64,000 bases of DNA from Rhizobium sp. BK313 (GCF_014193655.1 NZ_JACHZQ010000001.1:558001-622000), one strand, 5' to 3'; shown: positions 33,085 through 42,982, numbered from the stretch's first letter. Notes: generated by a model from the sequence alone, not told the origin. A program made the numbers and translations.

Positions 33085-33506
33085 CCGAGCTCCTGAGGGT
33101 CAAGAACTGGCGTGCCTGTTTCGTTGCCGAAATCGACCGCCTGAAGCGGACGCCCTTTGCCTGGGGCAGCCATGATTGCGGGCCGGGGCTTGCCGGCAAT
33201 CTGGTGCTGGCGATCACCGGCGTCGATTGCGCCGCGCAGTTTCGCGGCGAGTATTCGACCGCCGCCGGCGCGCTGAAAACGATGAAGGCGGCCGGCTTCG
33301 ACAATCTGGCCGATCTCGTCGCCACCATGCTGCCGGAAATCCATCCGAGCGAGGCGCATATCGGCGATATCGCCGCCATTCCGCATGAAGGCCCCTTCGG
33401 ATACGCCCTCGGCGTCGTCAATGGCGAGCGCATCTTCGTGCTGCGCGAGACCGGCCTCGGCACTGTCGACCTGCTCGACGCCAAGCGGGCTTTTAAGGTC
33501 GGCTGA
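33081..33506 (+). CDS. DUF6950-like tail tip protein (NlpC/P60-related position)
   Basis: 141 residues with the segment TPFAWGSHDCGPGLAGNLVLAITGVDCAAQFRGEYSTAAGA, which matches DUF6950; the D-C-G at residues about 32-34 resembles the catalytic cysteine region of NlpC/P60 peptidases, and HEGPFGYALGVVNGERIFVL could supply the histidine region. Such proteins may open the peptidoglycan or mature the tail tip at DNA entry. The gene is coupled to the previous one by ATGA. Confidence 0.78.
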   Translation: MTELLRVKNWRACFVAEIDRLKRTPFAWGSHDCGPGLAGNLVLAITGVDCAAQFRGEYSTAAGALKTMKAAGFDNLADLVATMLPEIHPSEAHIGDIAAIPHEGPFGYALGVVNGERIFVLRETGLGTVDLLDAKRAFKVG

Positions 33507-33612
33507 GCCGGCACGGAAATTACGCCTTTCCTCATCACCTATCGGTGACTTGTCGCTGTCGATCTCGTCGGCGGCGCACTCTCTTCATGCGTCATTCGAG
33601 GTCGCCAGATCC

Positions 33613-36600
33613 ATGAAATTCCTGATCCTCCTCTTGAACGTTCTCGGTTTCTGGCTGATGGCGGATGCTGCCCATGCCGATCCGATCAGCCTGGCGATCA
33701 CCGCAATCGCTCAAGCTATCGGCTCGATTGGTTCCATCGGCATTATCGGCAAGCTGGTGCTGACCGTCGCCCTCAATGTCGGCCTGTCGCTCATCGAAAA
33801 GGCGATGGCGAAGAAGGATCAGCCGCAGCCAGCCGGGACCAAGCTTGAGATCAGCATGGGGGACGATCACCCCATGTCTTTCGTCATCGGCAGCTATGCA
33901 ACCGCCGGCAAGCGCAAATATGCAGGCACCTGGGGAGATGACGGCAAAACCCCGAATGCCTATTTCACCGATGTCATCGAGATCGGCAGTCTGCCCAACT
34001 ATGCCGGCGAGCGCGGCCTGACCAGCGTGTGGATCGACGACCAGGAAGTCGGCGTGCTTTGGGAAGAACCGCATCCCGACGGACGCGGTTTTCCTGTTCT
34101 CCAATATCGCGTCGATGGCAAGGATTACCTTTGGATCAAGTTTCTCGATGGCACTCAAACGAGCGCTGATCCATTTCTGATGGCGCAGTTCGGCGCCAAT
34201 GCCGACCGGCCGTGGAAGCCGACGATGATCGGGCGGGGATGCCAGGTCGTGATCCTGACGGCTCGCTACAACAGCGATCTCTTTTCCGGCATTCCGGCCG
34301 GCCTCTACCAGCCGCATCCGATACAGCTTTACGATATCCGCAAGGATTCTTCCGCCGGCGGCAATGGCGTACATCGCTGGGACAATCCGGCCAGCTGGGA
34401 GCCCTCCAGCAATCCGGCCATCATGATCTACAATCTGGCGCGCGGCATCTACTATGGTCAGGAATGGGTCTGTGGCGGCCAGAACATCGCCGCCTTCTGT
34501 CTGCCGGCTGCGAACTGGATGGCGGCTGCCAACGCCTGCGATGCGGGGGTCACTCTTGACGACGGCAGCGCCGAGCCGGCATTTCGCGCCGGTTATGACG
34601 TGCAATGCGATCAACAGCCGCTTGACGTCGTTTCCGAGCTTCTGAAGGGCTGCAACGGCCGCATGGCCGAGGTCGGCGGCATATTCAAGATATTGATCAG
34701 CGCGCCGGGTGGCGCCGTCTACTCCTTTTCCGATGACGACATCGTCGTGACCGAGGAGCAGGATTTTCAGCCGTTTCCGTCGCTTTCGGACACCTACAAC
34801 GCCATCGAAGCCACCTATCCGGAACCGGCCGAAAAATGGGCGACGAAGGATGCGCCCGGCCGCTACAACGCGGATCTCGAAGCTCAGGATGGCAATCGTC
34901 GGTTGCCGGCGCAGATCCAGTTGCCGGCCGTGCCATTTGCCAATCAGGTGCAGCGCGTCGGTCTGGCAATGATCCAGGACTACCGGCGCTTTCGCGTGCA
35001 ACAGATAGCGCTGCCGCCGGATGCCTATCCGCTGGAGCCGAACGATGTCGTTTCCTGGACTTCGGCGCGCAACGGTTATGACGAAAAGAAATTCCTTGTC
35101 GTCAAGGTCGAGCCACAGCCGAATTTCCTGATCGTCGTCACACTGAAAGAAGTCGATCCCGCCGACTACGACTGGCACAGCGGTCTGCAACTGCCCATCG
35201 CTACCGGCTGGATCGGCCCGATTGCGCCACCATCACAGCCAATGGTCGGCTGGACCGTCGAGCCGGCGACCGTGAAAGACGCCGGCGGCATCGATCGTCG
35301 GCCGGCGATCAAGATCAGCTGCGCGCCGGATATGGACGATGTCGAGCGCGTGTGGGTGCAAGTCCGGCTGAAGGAGACCGGCGATATCGTCTTCGATAGT
35401 GACAGCACTCGTTATGCCTCACCGTTCTCCTGGGTGCTCTCGGGGCAATGGACGCTGTCGAACACCGACTACGAGGCGAGGGGCCGTTACGTCCCCAAGT
35501 CCAACCGCGCCACGGATTGGTCGGCCTGGCTGGCAGTCAAGACACCGAATGTCCTAATCCAATCGGGCGACGTTCTCGATGGCGCCATCATCGCCTCCAA
35601 GATCGCCGACGCGGCCGTGACTGCCGAAAAGATCATGGATGAGGCGGTAAGCAATCTGAAGCTAGCCGATGCGGCCGTTTCGACAGCCAAGATTGAAGTC
35701 GCGGCGGTGACCGCGCAGGTGCTTGCTGATCAGGCGGTAATTTCGTCGAAGTTGGCCGATGCTGCTGTGACGGCTCAGAAGCTCGCTTCGGAGGCGATCG
35801 ACGCCACCAAGTTTGCCTCCAGCATCGAGCCTGTCGGGATCGCCACGGGTGAGAGCCTGCCGACCACCAAATCCACGACGACGATCGTTTGGAACGGCAA
35901 GCTCTATCGCTGGGACGGCACTGCCTACGTGGCGTCTGTTGCGTCCACTGACATCACCGGCCAGCTTGCCTCGTCGCAGATTGCCAATGGGGCCATCGGC
36001 AATCCGCAGCTTGCCGCTTTGGCGGTCGATGCAAGCAAACTCGCGGACGGCTCAATCAGCGCGGCGAAGCTCGCCGCTGCTGCCGTTGATGCGACCAAGC
36101 TTGCGTCTAGCATAAAGGCGGTCGAGATCGTTTCGGCTCTGCCTTCTACAGGTAACGTCGAAGGCCGGTTCGTCTATTTGACAACAGACGAAAAGCTTTA
36201 CCGGTACACCGGCAGCGCATGGACTTCAGCGGTCCCGGCCACGGATGTTGCCGGGCAAATCGTCAGCACGCAAATAACCGATGGTGCGATCTCGACACCT
36301 AAGCTTGCGGCCGGCGCGGTCATCGCATCGACCATTGCGGCCGGTGCGGTAACAGCGGGCGCAATCGCTGCCAACGCGGTCACGACAGGGAACATCGCGG
36401 CAGGCGCGGTTACGGCTGGACAGATAGCCGCGGGCGCGATCACCGCCGACAAGATGGTGCTTGGCGACTTCACGAACCGCGTCGAAAACCCGAACTTTGG
36501 CGCGGGCGATGTTAGCTGGTCGAAGTCCACCGGCATCACCATCGTGAATGACCCGGCAAACGCCTACGTCGGTAGCTGGTATATGAACGTCGGCGTAGGC

Positions 36601-39600
36601 GCGACTGGCCTCGCCTCCAGAAATTCGAACATCTTTCCCGTCCTTCCTGGCGAGCAGTATTTCCTGCAGGTGTTTGCGAAGGCGGTGGGGGCACCCAACA
36701 ATCCCCTCACGGTGCGTATGCGCTTTCTGCTGGCAGACAAGATATCACTCGTCAGCGCACCAACTGTCGGGAACTACACGGCTGCCGACACGGCATATAT
36801 TGAGAGGAACGCGGTTATCACCGTTCCGGCCACCGCTATATACGCATGGATCGACGTAACGGTGGCAGCCGGGTCTATCACCACAGGTGGCTACGCTCTT
36901 GGTTTCATTTCCTGCCAGCGCCGCGATACGGGCAATCTGATCGTTGACGGTGCGATCACGGCTACCAAGATCGCAGCCAATGCCGTTGCGGCGGCCAATA
37001 TCGCGGCAGGCGCGATCACTGCTGACAAACTGGCTATCGGCAGCGGCGGCAACTTCCTGTCGAATTCTGATTTCTCGGCTGGCCTTGCGAATTGGAGCTA
37101 TGAATACTCCAACGGTCCTGGATTTACGGTGTCCTACCGTACCGACACCTACGCACCTACAGGCGGTGCGATGCAGATTTTCTGCGCGAACAACACGCAA
37201 GGTATCGAATATGGTGTCGCTCCTACCATCGCTACAGTCAACTCCACAGGGTTCACGATAGGGCAGGTCGCCCGATACCCCTGCGTGGCGGGGCAATGGT
37301 TTGAGTTTTCAGGCTATTATCTGGGCCTGAATAGCAACGGCCTTCTGCCCTATATGGGCTTTTTCGATGTAAATGGCGCAGCGTTAGCATACCCGAACGC
37401 GGGTATTCTCCCAGCAGCGCAAAACATCGACCCGCATTTCAACTTGGCCAACTACCAAAGGTTCTGGTTCAAGGCGCAAGCTCCCGCTGGCGCGGTGACG
37501 TGCGTAGCGTTCCTGCGCCACAAAGGCACTCTGCCGAGTCAGGCAAACAGTTATATCTTCCTGACGCGGCTGTATTTCGGCGAGGCTAACGCGAACCAGT
37601 CACAGCCCACCCCCTGGTCACCATCTGGCATCACGATGGTTTCGGGCGGCAATATCATCACAGGGGCGATCACGGCGGATAAGATTGCGGCTAACACCAT
37701 CACTGCCGCTCAAATAGCTGCGGACACCATCACCGGCGCTCAAATCGCTGTAGGCGCTATCTCAGCCTCTGAAATAGCTGCCGATGCCATCACGGCGGCC
37801 AAATTGGCATCGAACTCCGTCACCACGGACGCGCTCGCGGTTGGCTCTGGCAAGAACCTGCTGCAGAACGCAGGTTTCACTATGGGCATGGATTGCTGGG
37901 TGATCAGCTTCGCGAGTGGCCCGATCCCCAGCCCAATTTTTCGTATCCGTGCCGTCACTGAAACATGGGCCGGACCGAACTGCCCGACCCTGATGCTTTC
38001 TTATGGCGCACCGTCAGGCAACAACTATTACAGTGACGTTCAATGGTTGCGGCCTGACGCCCCGACGCTGCCGAACAGCCTCAAATATGGCGTGCCCTGT
38101 GCTCCGGGCGACTGGTTCGAAGTGTCCGCCTACGTCTCTGCCCATCGCTGCTTGGTCGAGCTGCGGCTGCAGTGGATCGGTTCAGATGGCCTCGCTGTCG
38201 GCTATTCCACGGCCAATCAGAACAACGGTATAGCTGGCAGCCCGACCAATCCGGACCTCTGGACACGTCTCAGGTGCGTTGGTGCTGCTCCTGCCAATGC
38301 GGTCGCGGTGGCCATTCATGTCCGCAAATGGGAAACGATCGCCGGCCAAACTGATAGCTATATGTTCCTCAACAAGCCGATGCTCTGCCGTTGCCCGGCG
38401 AACGCGTCGGAGTTTACGCCCTGGAGCGATGGTGGCGTGGTGATGATCACCAACGGCGGCATCGTCGCCGACGCCATCACGGCCGACAAGATTGCCACCA
38501 ACGCCGTGACGGCGGATGCGATCGCAGCCAATGCGGTGACAGCCGGCAAGATCGCGGCGGGTGCGGTGACTGCAACCACCATTGCGGCCGCGACGATCAC
38601 GGGTGACAAGTTGGCGGCCAATACGATCGGTGCTTCCCAGATCGCGGCCGATGCCATCACCGCAAAGCAGCTCGTGCTGACCGACTTCTCCAACATGGCC
38701 GACAACGGCTGGCAGGCAGGCAGCATCGACGGTTGGACGACGCAAAACAAACAGAACTTCTACCTCGACAACGGCCAGGGCGATGCTTCGGGCTACCTCC
38801 TGCAGTCGCTCGGCCGAGACTGCGCCTATTCTAACTTCGTCGCGGTCTCGCCCGGTGAAACCTATGCTTTTGATGTTTGGGTTCTTAATACCGATGCGAA
38901 CTTGGCCAATGTCTATGCCTTCGCGCGCTCGCCTTCAGGCACGGTGTCGCCTGTACTAATTACTGGAACGAACACCAAAAACGCATGGGTGCGCCTTCAG
39001 GGCAAATACACCGTGCCCTCTGGCATTACAGCGCTTGCCATGGATTTGCAGGTCAACAAGACCGCAGGAGCAGGGAACTCTTGCTACTGGTCGCGGCCCG
39101 TCATGCGCCGGGCCGTCAGTGCCGAGCTGATCGTCGACGGCGCGGTTACCGCCAACAAGATCTCGGTGAACAGCCTTGATGCGCTTACCGCCAATCTCGG
39201 TGCGGTCAATATCAGTTCGGCCGTCATCGGCTCGCTGCAGGTCGGCACGTCTAACATCTCCGGAGGAGCGGTCACTGCTGTCGGCGCCGGACGCGTCGCT
39301 GGCACGCAGACCATCGGCGCTGGCGGGACCATCAATCTTGTGAGCTGCGTCGTCAATGTTGCCGGCGATGGCCGCGTCGTGATCGACGCCATGACACTCG
39401 GCCAATTCAACCAGAATGGCGGTAGCCAGAACTCCCAGCCGGTCGGCTGCAACATCTTCCGCGACGGGGGCGCGATCTTCAGCCAGACCTACTATCTCGG
39501 CGTTGTTCAGACCGTCGTCACTAGCACAGGTGGCAGCAACAGCCAGACCTCTCAAGCGACCTATACGGCCGGCCTTGTGGCGGTCTCGGGCCTATATGAC

Positions 39601-39705
39601 GCTCCCGGCGCGGGCAACCATACCTACATCCTGCAGATTTTTTGCCCCGGCAACACCATCGGCTGGAACGAAAGCAACATCACCGCGACAGCGCTCAAGA
39701 GGTAA
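33613..39705 (+). CDS. Giant tail tip/fibre protein with repeated binding modules
   Basis: 2,030 residues from ATG 33613 (the open frame upstream overlaps the previous gene). An N-terminal hydrophobic segment (FLILLLNVLGFWLMADAAHA) is followed by a hub-like part to about residue 640. Then come many A-x-x-I-T-A-x-K-I-A repeats, likely trimeric coiled stalks, interleaved with two small LYRW/YDG-type modules (about 735-795 and 835-900) and four larger beta modules of lectin or carbohydrate-binding style (about 950-1105, 1145-1342, 1414-1609, 1692-1832), each starting near N-x-x-F-x-x-G and containing a W. It probably recognises the host surface. Confidence 0.85.
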   Translation: MKFLILLLNVLGFWLMADAAHADPISLAITAIAQAIGSIGSIGIIGKLVLTVALNVGLSLIEKAMAKKDQPQPAGTKLEISMGDDHPMSFVIGSYATAGKRKYAGTWGDDGKTPNAYFTDVIEIGSLPNYAGERGLTSVWIDDQEVGVLWEEPHPDGRGFPVLQYRVDGKDYLWIKFLDGTQTSADPFLMAQFGANADRPWKPTMIGRGCQVVILTARYNSDLFSGIPAGLYQPHPIQLYDIRKDSSAGGNGVHRWDNPASWEPSSNPAIMIYNLARGIYYGQEWVCGGQNIAAFCLPAANWMAAANACDAGVTLDDGSAEPAFRAGYDVQCDQQPLDVVSELLKGCNGRMAEVGGIFKILISAPGGAVYSFSDDDIVVTEEQDFQPFPSLSDTYNAIEATYPEPAEKWATKDAPGRYNADLEAQDGNRRLPAQIQLPAVPFANQVQRVGLAMIQDYRRFRVQQIALPPDAYPLEPNDVVSWTSARNGYDEKKFLVVKVEPQPNFLIVVTLKEVDPADYDWHSGLQLPIATGWIGPIAPPSQPMVGWTVEPATVKDAGGIDRRPAIKISCAPDMDDVERVWVQVRLKETGDIVFDSDSTRYASPFSWVLSGQWTLSNTDYEARGRYVPKSNRATDWSAWLAVKTPNVLIQSGDVLDGAIIASKIADAAVTAEKIMDEAVSNLKLADAAVSTAKIEVAAVTAQVLADQAVISSKLADAAVTAQKLASEAIDATKFASSIEPVGIATGESLPTTKSTTTIVWNGKLYRWDGTAYVASVASTDITGQLASSQIANGAIGNPQLAALAVDASKLADGSISAAKLAAAAVDATKLASSIKAVEIVSALPSTGNVEGRFVYLTTDEKLYRYTGSAWTSAVPATDVAGQIVSTQITDGAISTPKLAAGAVIASTIAAGAVTAGAIAANAVTTGNIAAGAVTAGQIAAGAITADKMVLGDFTNRVENPNFGAGDVSWSKSTGITIVNDPANAYVGSWYMNVGVGATGLASRNSNIFPVLPGEQYFLQVFAKAVGAPNNPLTVRMRFLLADKISLVSAPTVGNYTAADTAYIERNAVITVPATAIYAWIDVTVAAGSITTGGYALGFISCQRRDTGNLIVDGAITATKIAANAVAAANIAAGAITADKLAIGSGGNFLSNSDFSAGLANWSYEYSNGPGFTVSYRTDTYAPTGGAMQIFCANNTQGIEYGVAPTIATVNSTGFTIGQVARYPCVAGQWFEFSGYYLGLNSNGLLPYMGFFDVNGAALAYPNAGILPAAQNIDPHFNLANYQRFWFKAQAPAGAVTCVAFLRHKGTLPSQANSYIFLTRLYFGEANANQSQPTPWSPSGITMVSGGNIITGAITADKIAANTITAAQIAADTITGAQIAVGAISASEIAADAITAAKLASNSVTTDALAVGSGKNLLQNAGFTMGMDCWVISFASGPIPSPIFRIRAVTETWAGPNCPTLMLSYGAPSGNNYYSDVQWLRPDAPTLPNSLKYGVPCAPGDWFEVSAYVSAHRCLVELRLQWIGSDGLAVGYSTANQNNGIAGSPTNPDLWTRLRCVGAAPANAVAVAIHVRKWETIAGQTDSYMFLNKPMLCRCPANASEFTPWSDGGVVMITNGGIVADAITADKIATNAVTADAIAANAVTAGKIAAGAVTATTIAAATITGDKLAANTIGASQIAADAITAKQLVLTDFSNMADNGWQAGSIDGWTTQNKQNFYLDNGQGDASGYLLQSLGRDCAYSNFVAVSPGETYAFDVWVLNTDANLANVYAFARSPSGTVSPVLITGTNTKNAWVRLQGKYTVPSGITALAMDLQVNKTAGAGNSCYWSRPVMRRAVSAELIVDGAVTANKISVNSLDALTANLGAVNISSAVIGSLQVGTSNISGGAVTAVGAGRVAGTQTIGAGGTINLVSCVVNVAGDGRVVIDAMTLGQFNQNGGSQNSQPVGCNIFRDGGAIFSQTYYLGVVQTVVTSTGGSNSQTSQATYTAGLVAVSGLYDAPGAGNHTYILQIFCPGNTIGWNESNITATALKR

Positions 39706-39709
39706 CTCC

Positions 39710-40141
39710 GTGACAGCGTTAGAAGACCGAACGATTCACTACATCATCCATGGCCCGGACGGCAAAATCCGTCAGAGCGGCGACTGCGCCTTGAGCCTAC
39801 TGCCGGATTATGCCGGCATCTATGGCGAGGGCTTTAAGGCTATCGAAGTGCGAGCCGACCAATACCGTCGCGATATCGACGCGCATTGCTATGTCCTCGA
39901 CGGCATCATCACCACCAAGGGCACAGCCGTTGACGTGACGGATTTCACCATCAAGGCCGATGGCACGGAGGAGGTGCGCTTTGCCGTGCCGGCCGGAACC
40001 TCGGTCATTCATGAGGGCCGGATCGTCGCCGTCGCGGACAATGTCTTCGAATTCGTCACCGATGTGCCCGGCGATCACAAATTTTCTTTCCAGTCACCGG
40101 CCGCCTATCGCGATTTCGAGGTGACGATTCATGCGGTTTGA
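39710..40141 (+). CDS. Tail-fibre-associated prophage protein
   Basis: 143 residues from a GTG at 39710, preceded by AGAGG; the much longer open frame overlaps the fibre gene and is not protein-like. Contains TIHYIIHGPDGKIRQSGDCALSLLPDYAG and a beta-rich C-terminus (FTIKADGTEEVRFAVPAGTSVIHEGRIVAVADNVFEFVTDVPGDHKFSFQSPA), suggesting an immunoglobulin-like or sugar-binding tail accessory. It lies four bases after the fibre gene and overlaps the next gene by 11 bases. Confidence 0.65.
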   Translation: MTALEDRTIHYIIHGPDGKIRQSGDCALSLLPDYAGIYGEGFKAIEVRADQYRRDIDAHCYVLDGIITTKGTAVDVTDFTIKADGTEEVRFAVPAGTSVIHEGRIVAVADNVFEFVTDVPGDHKFSFQSPAAYRDFEVTIHAV

Positions 40142-40550
40142 TCATCGTGCCGACCTCAGCCAGCTCAAGACACAGATGATGGCCGAAATCGATCATCAGG
40201 TCGCCGTCGTTCGCGCCCTGTTCGTTACCCTCATACCCGGCCAGGAAGCCGTCTATTCGATCAAACGGCAAGAGGCTCTGTTGATCGTTGCCGATCTGCA
40301 GCAGGGTGCCAACGTACCCGATGGAGAGACGCCTAACCTTACTGCCGAAGCGGCCGACGATAGCGTTAGCCGTTTCGAGAAGGCCGTCGAGATCTTGACG
40401 CGAGATCAGCATTGGGCGACGGGGGCGCAGATGATCGAAAGCCGCCGCCGATCGGCAAAGGCCGCCCTCGCAGTCGCAACCACAGCCCCCGATATCCGCG
40501 CCGCCGCCGCCATCGATTGGCGGGACGTGCGCGCTTATGCCCAAACCTAA
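40131..40550 (+). CDS. Prophage tail-accessory hypothetical protein
   Basis: 139 residues, helical (DLSQLKTQMMAEIDHQVAVVRALFVTLIPGQEAVYSIKRQEALLIVADLQ), resembling short proteins encoded beside DUF4376 genes at tail-fibre ends; the segment IPGQEAVYSIKRQEA is typical of tail fibre assembly-type proteins. It overlaps neighbours on both sides. Function inferred from position only. Confidence 0.62.
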   Translation: MRFDHRADLSQLKTQMMAEIDHQVAVVRALFVTLIPGQEAVYSIKRQEALLIVADLQQGANVPDGETPNLTAEAADDSVSRFEKAVEILTRDQHWATGAQMIESRRRSAKAALAVATTAPDIRAAAAIDWRDVRAYAQT

Positions 40551-40566
40551 GCAAAAAGGACTGCCC

Positions 40567-41220
40567 ATGTATCGCATTGACAGCATGTATGAACCGATGG
40601 TGGAGGCGCTGCTTGCAGCCCGTGCCGAGAACAAGGCCGATCGCTGGATGGCGTGCGTCGCCTTCTGGCTCGGCCGGCAGCAGATCTACAATGTCGCCGA
40701 TTACTGGCTTGCGCTCGGCGCCAAGATCACTGCGGGACTGCCGGCCGCCGACAAGGATGCAGTCCTTGATCAGCTCAGCAAGCAGGAAACGGCTTTGGTC
40801 GATGCCGCTGGCGATTGGCCGGAAACGCCGTCCAGCCTTGTTTCAGTCGTCGCCGGTTGGTCACCGGAGCCCGTTCCCGTCGATCTGCAGGCTTATGCTG
40901 CAGCCAAGCGCTACGCGGTCGAGACTGGCGGCATCGTGCTTAACGGCATGTCGGTGATGACCGATCGCCAGAGCCAGGCGCTGATCACCGGAGCCTATGC
41001 CTACGTCCAGGCTAACCCGACCGTCACCGTGAGTTTCAAGACCCCAAGCGGCTTCGTCAATCTGGCGGCCGCTGAGGTGACCGCTGTCGCAAATGCGGTC
41101 GGCGCCCATGTGCAGGCGAGCTTCGCTGCAGAAGATGCGGTTGTCCAAGGCATCGCGGCTGGCACGATCAAGACGGCGGCGGATATTGACGCCTTTGCGT
41201 GGTCGGCGGTTGCAGCGTAA
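40567..41220 (+). CDS. DUF4376-like tail fibre accessory protein
   Basis: 217 residues from ATG 40567, which follows AAAGGA; an earlier ATG at 40537 overlaps the previous gene. Residues about 105-200 (AAKRYAVETGGIVLNGMSVMTDRQSQALITGAYAYVQANPTVTVSFKTPSGFVNLAAAEVTAVANAVGAHVQASFAAE) match the DUF4376 domain found in tail fibre assembly proteins. The first half is helical. It probably helps fold or attach the large fibre. Confidence 0.78.
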   Translation: MYRIDSMYEPMVEALLAARAENKADRWMACVAFWLGRQQIYNVADYWLALGAKITAGLPAADKDAVLDQLSKQETALVDAAGDWPETPSSLVSVVAGWSPEPVPVDLQAYAAAKRYAVETGGIVLNGMSVMTDRQSQALITGAYAYVQANPTVTVSFKTPSGFVNLAAAEVTAVANAVGAHVQASFAAEDAVVQGIAAGTIKTAADIDAFAWSAVAA

Positions 41221-41233
41221 GGGGAAGAACTTC

Positions 41234-41359
41234 ATGCCTACCCTTGTGAATTCTCTCAGGAAACAAAATGAGTTTCTGTAAGGTGAGGTTGAACGTTTTG
41301 CCAATGCTGTTGACGAACTTACCGAACAGGTGGCACAGGCGCGAGCGCAACAGAGGTAA
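41234..41359 (+). pseudogene. Small coiled-coil gene broken by an in-frame stop
   Basis: Read in one frame: MPTLVNSLRKQNEFL, stop (TAA 41279-41281), then GEVERFANAVDELTEQVAQ and a few more codons to TAA at 41357-41359. The two halves form a continuous helical pattern, so one substitution seems to have broken a 41-residue gene. It lies in the 396-base gap between the DUF4376 gene and the endolysin; the rest of the gap has only very short unconvincing frames. Confidence 0.5.
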
Positions 41360-41616
41360 AATAAGATGCTGAAGTTGCGTCTGAGAGGCCAGGAATGGGC
41401 CCCGTCGGTGAAGTAACGATGATCTCGCCGGGCGGTGAAGCCGTACAGAGTGGTCTCTGCGAAGTTGCAGAAACGTGACCCCCCAGTTGGAATAAAAGAG
41501 CCTAAAAGTTTCCGTCCGCTATGGAGGAACTAGGCGGCTAGATTGCCAGTATTGAGGAAGATCCAAGCGATCTTCAGAGCTCTGTCGCCGAATCTACAAC
41601 AGCCAAAGGACCATTC

Positions 41617-42249
41617 ATGGATCGCGCGAAATTCTTCGCGGCGGTGCGTTTGCCGTTGTTCGGCGGGCGGCTGTCGCAAAATCAGGTGAACGGCATCGAG
41701 GCCATCCTCGACAGCTGGGAGGCGAGCCCCTTCGATGTGCGCTGGCTCTCCTACATGCTGGCGACGACCTATCACGAAAGCGACAACACGATGTGCGCCA
41801 TTGTGGAAAATCTCAACTACTCTGCCGCGGGCCTCAAAGCGATATTTCCGAAATGCTTCACGGCAGCGCAAGCGGCGACCTATGCCCGTCAGCCGCAACG
41901 CATAGCGAATCGCGCCTATGCGAACCGCATGGGCAATGGCGACGAGGCAAGTGGCGATGGCTGGCGCTATCGTGGGCGGGGTCTGGTGCAGATTACCGGT
42001 CACGACAACTATGAAAAATATGGCATTGCTGATGAACCCGACCTGGCACTCGATCCGGCCAAGGCTGTCGAGATCTTGCGCGACGGCATGATCAATGGCC
42101 GATTCACCGGCAGAAGGCTGGCCGACTGCTTCGGCGCGACAGTGACCGACTGGATCGGCGCTCGCAAAATCATCAACGGCACTGATCGGGCCGCGGACAT
42201 TGCAGGCTATGCCAAGTCCTTCGCCGCAGCGATCGAAGCAGCGCGTTAA
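41617..42249 (+). CDS. Endolysin, GH19 chitinase-like
   Basis: 210 residues. The catalytic region of the GH19 lysozyme-like family is seen in WLSYMLATTYHESDNTM (E54 following H53) and GDGWRYRGRGLVQITGHDNYEKYG, with FGATVTDWIGARKIINGTDRAADIAGYAKSF near the end. It would cut peptidoglycan glycan strands at the end of the lytic cycle. There is no signal peptide, so it needs a holin; membrane proteins encoded downstream are candidates. Length is usual. Confidence 0.92.
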   Translation: MDRAKFFAAVRLPLFGGRLSQNQVNGIEAILDSWEASPFDVRWLSYMLATTYHESDNTMCAIVENLNYSAAGLKAIFPKCFTAAQAATYARQPQRIANRAYANRMGNGDEASGDGWRYRGRGLVQITGHDNYEKYGIADEPDLALDPAKAVEILRDGMINGRFTGRRLADCFGATVTDWIGARKIINGTDRAADIAGYAKSFAAAIEAAR

Positions 42250-42312
42250 TCGGCATCGCCGGACCGCGACAGCACAACACAATCATTTTCCCTTTAGCAA
42301 AAGGATTATCAC

Positions 42313-42630
42313 ATGCGCGCTCTGCTCTTTGCGGCGGCGGCCGGGTTTGCTTTGTCCGGTTGTCAGACTGCATCGCTCAATAGCTCGATCCAGCAAAGTC
42401 TTCAGAAGGCCTGTCAAGCATTGGAAACAGCGCATGCCGCTTTCATGTCCATCGCCACGCTCGGTGCAGTCAAGCAGTCGGTCATCGACAAAGAAGCCGC
42501 GGTTTACATCGGCGTTCGAACACTTTGCGCTGACCCGGAGCACGAAACAGCAGCGGAAGTCCTGGCACAAGTGGCGCAAGCCTACGCGACAATCAATGCT
42601 GCGCTCAACATCGCCCGACAGGTACAATAA
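42313..42630 (+). CDS. Prophage lipoprotein beside the endolysin
   Basis: 105 residues with a lipoprotein signal (ALLFAAAAGFALSGC, lipobox cysteine at residue 17). The mature part is helical (SLNSSIQQSLQKACQALETAHAAFMS, HETAAEVLAQVAQAYATINAALNIARQV). Its place after the endolysin recalls outer-membrane spanin subunits (Rz1-like), but no partner Rz gene is apparent. A GGATTATCAC stretch precedes the ATG; the ribosome site is weak. Confidence 0.68.
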   Translation: MRALLFAAAAGFALSGCQTASLNSSIQQSLQKACQALETAHAAFMSIATLGAVKQSVIDKEAAVYIGVRTLCADPEHETAAEVLAQVAQAYATINAALNIARQVQ

Positions 42631-42657
42631 ATTTCACCTTTTCATAAAGGAAACCTT

Positions 42658-42909
42658 ATGTTGAATACCAATGCTCTGCACAATGCTTTGAATATACTGA
42701 TCACGTTGTCGGCGTTGTTGGTCGCCATTCTGCTGGCGACGGGCTGCACGCAGCTTGGCGACGGCACACTGGAATGTTCGCAATCCCTTATCGGTCCGAG
42801 TTTCACGGCCTATGTCGTTGCCGCCCTCGGGGCGCTCAAGATGGTAATCAATATTACCCGCGACGGGCTTCCCGGCTTGGTGAAGCCTCAGCCGCCAGTC
42901 GTTAAATGA
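42658..42909 (+). CDS. Holin-like membrane protein (candidate)
   Basis: 83 residues with two likely membrane segments (LNILITLSALLVAILLATG, about 11-30, and FTAYVVAALGALKMVINI, about 49-66) separated by a short loop with two cysteines (one in GC-T-Q could also be read as a weak lipobox). A good AAAGGAAA site precedes the ATG. Size, two segments and position by the endolysin suit a holin; no family match is recognised. Confidence 0.55.
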   Translation: MLNTNALHNALNILITLSALLVAILLATGCTQLGDGTLECSQSLIGPSFTAYVVAALGALKMVINITRDGLPGLVKPQPPVVK

Positions 42910-42982
42910 GAGCGGCCTCCTTGGCTATCTTAGTTGGAAGGAAGCCGTAGATTCTCATTTCAAGATCTTGCAGAGACAGGTC

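Noticed and set aside
33592..35190. 532-codon open frame antisense to the fibre gene
   Set aside because: No domain, and the plus strand has the clear tail protein.
35575..39180. CRISPR-like repeat array
   Set aside because: The repeats are codon-level repeats in frame within the fibre gene stalks, with irregular spacing.
41366..41479. Two very short frames before the endolysin
   Set aside because: Only 16 and 19 codons, with no clear ribosome site or family resemblance.
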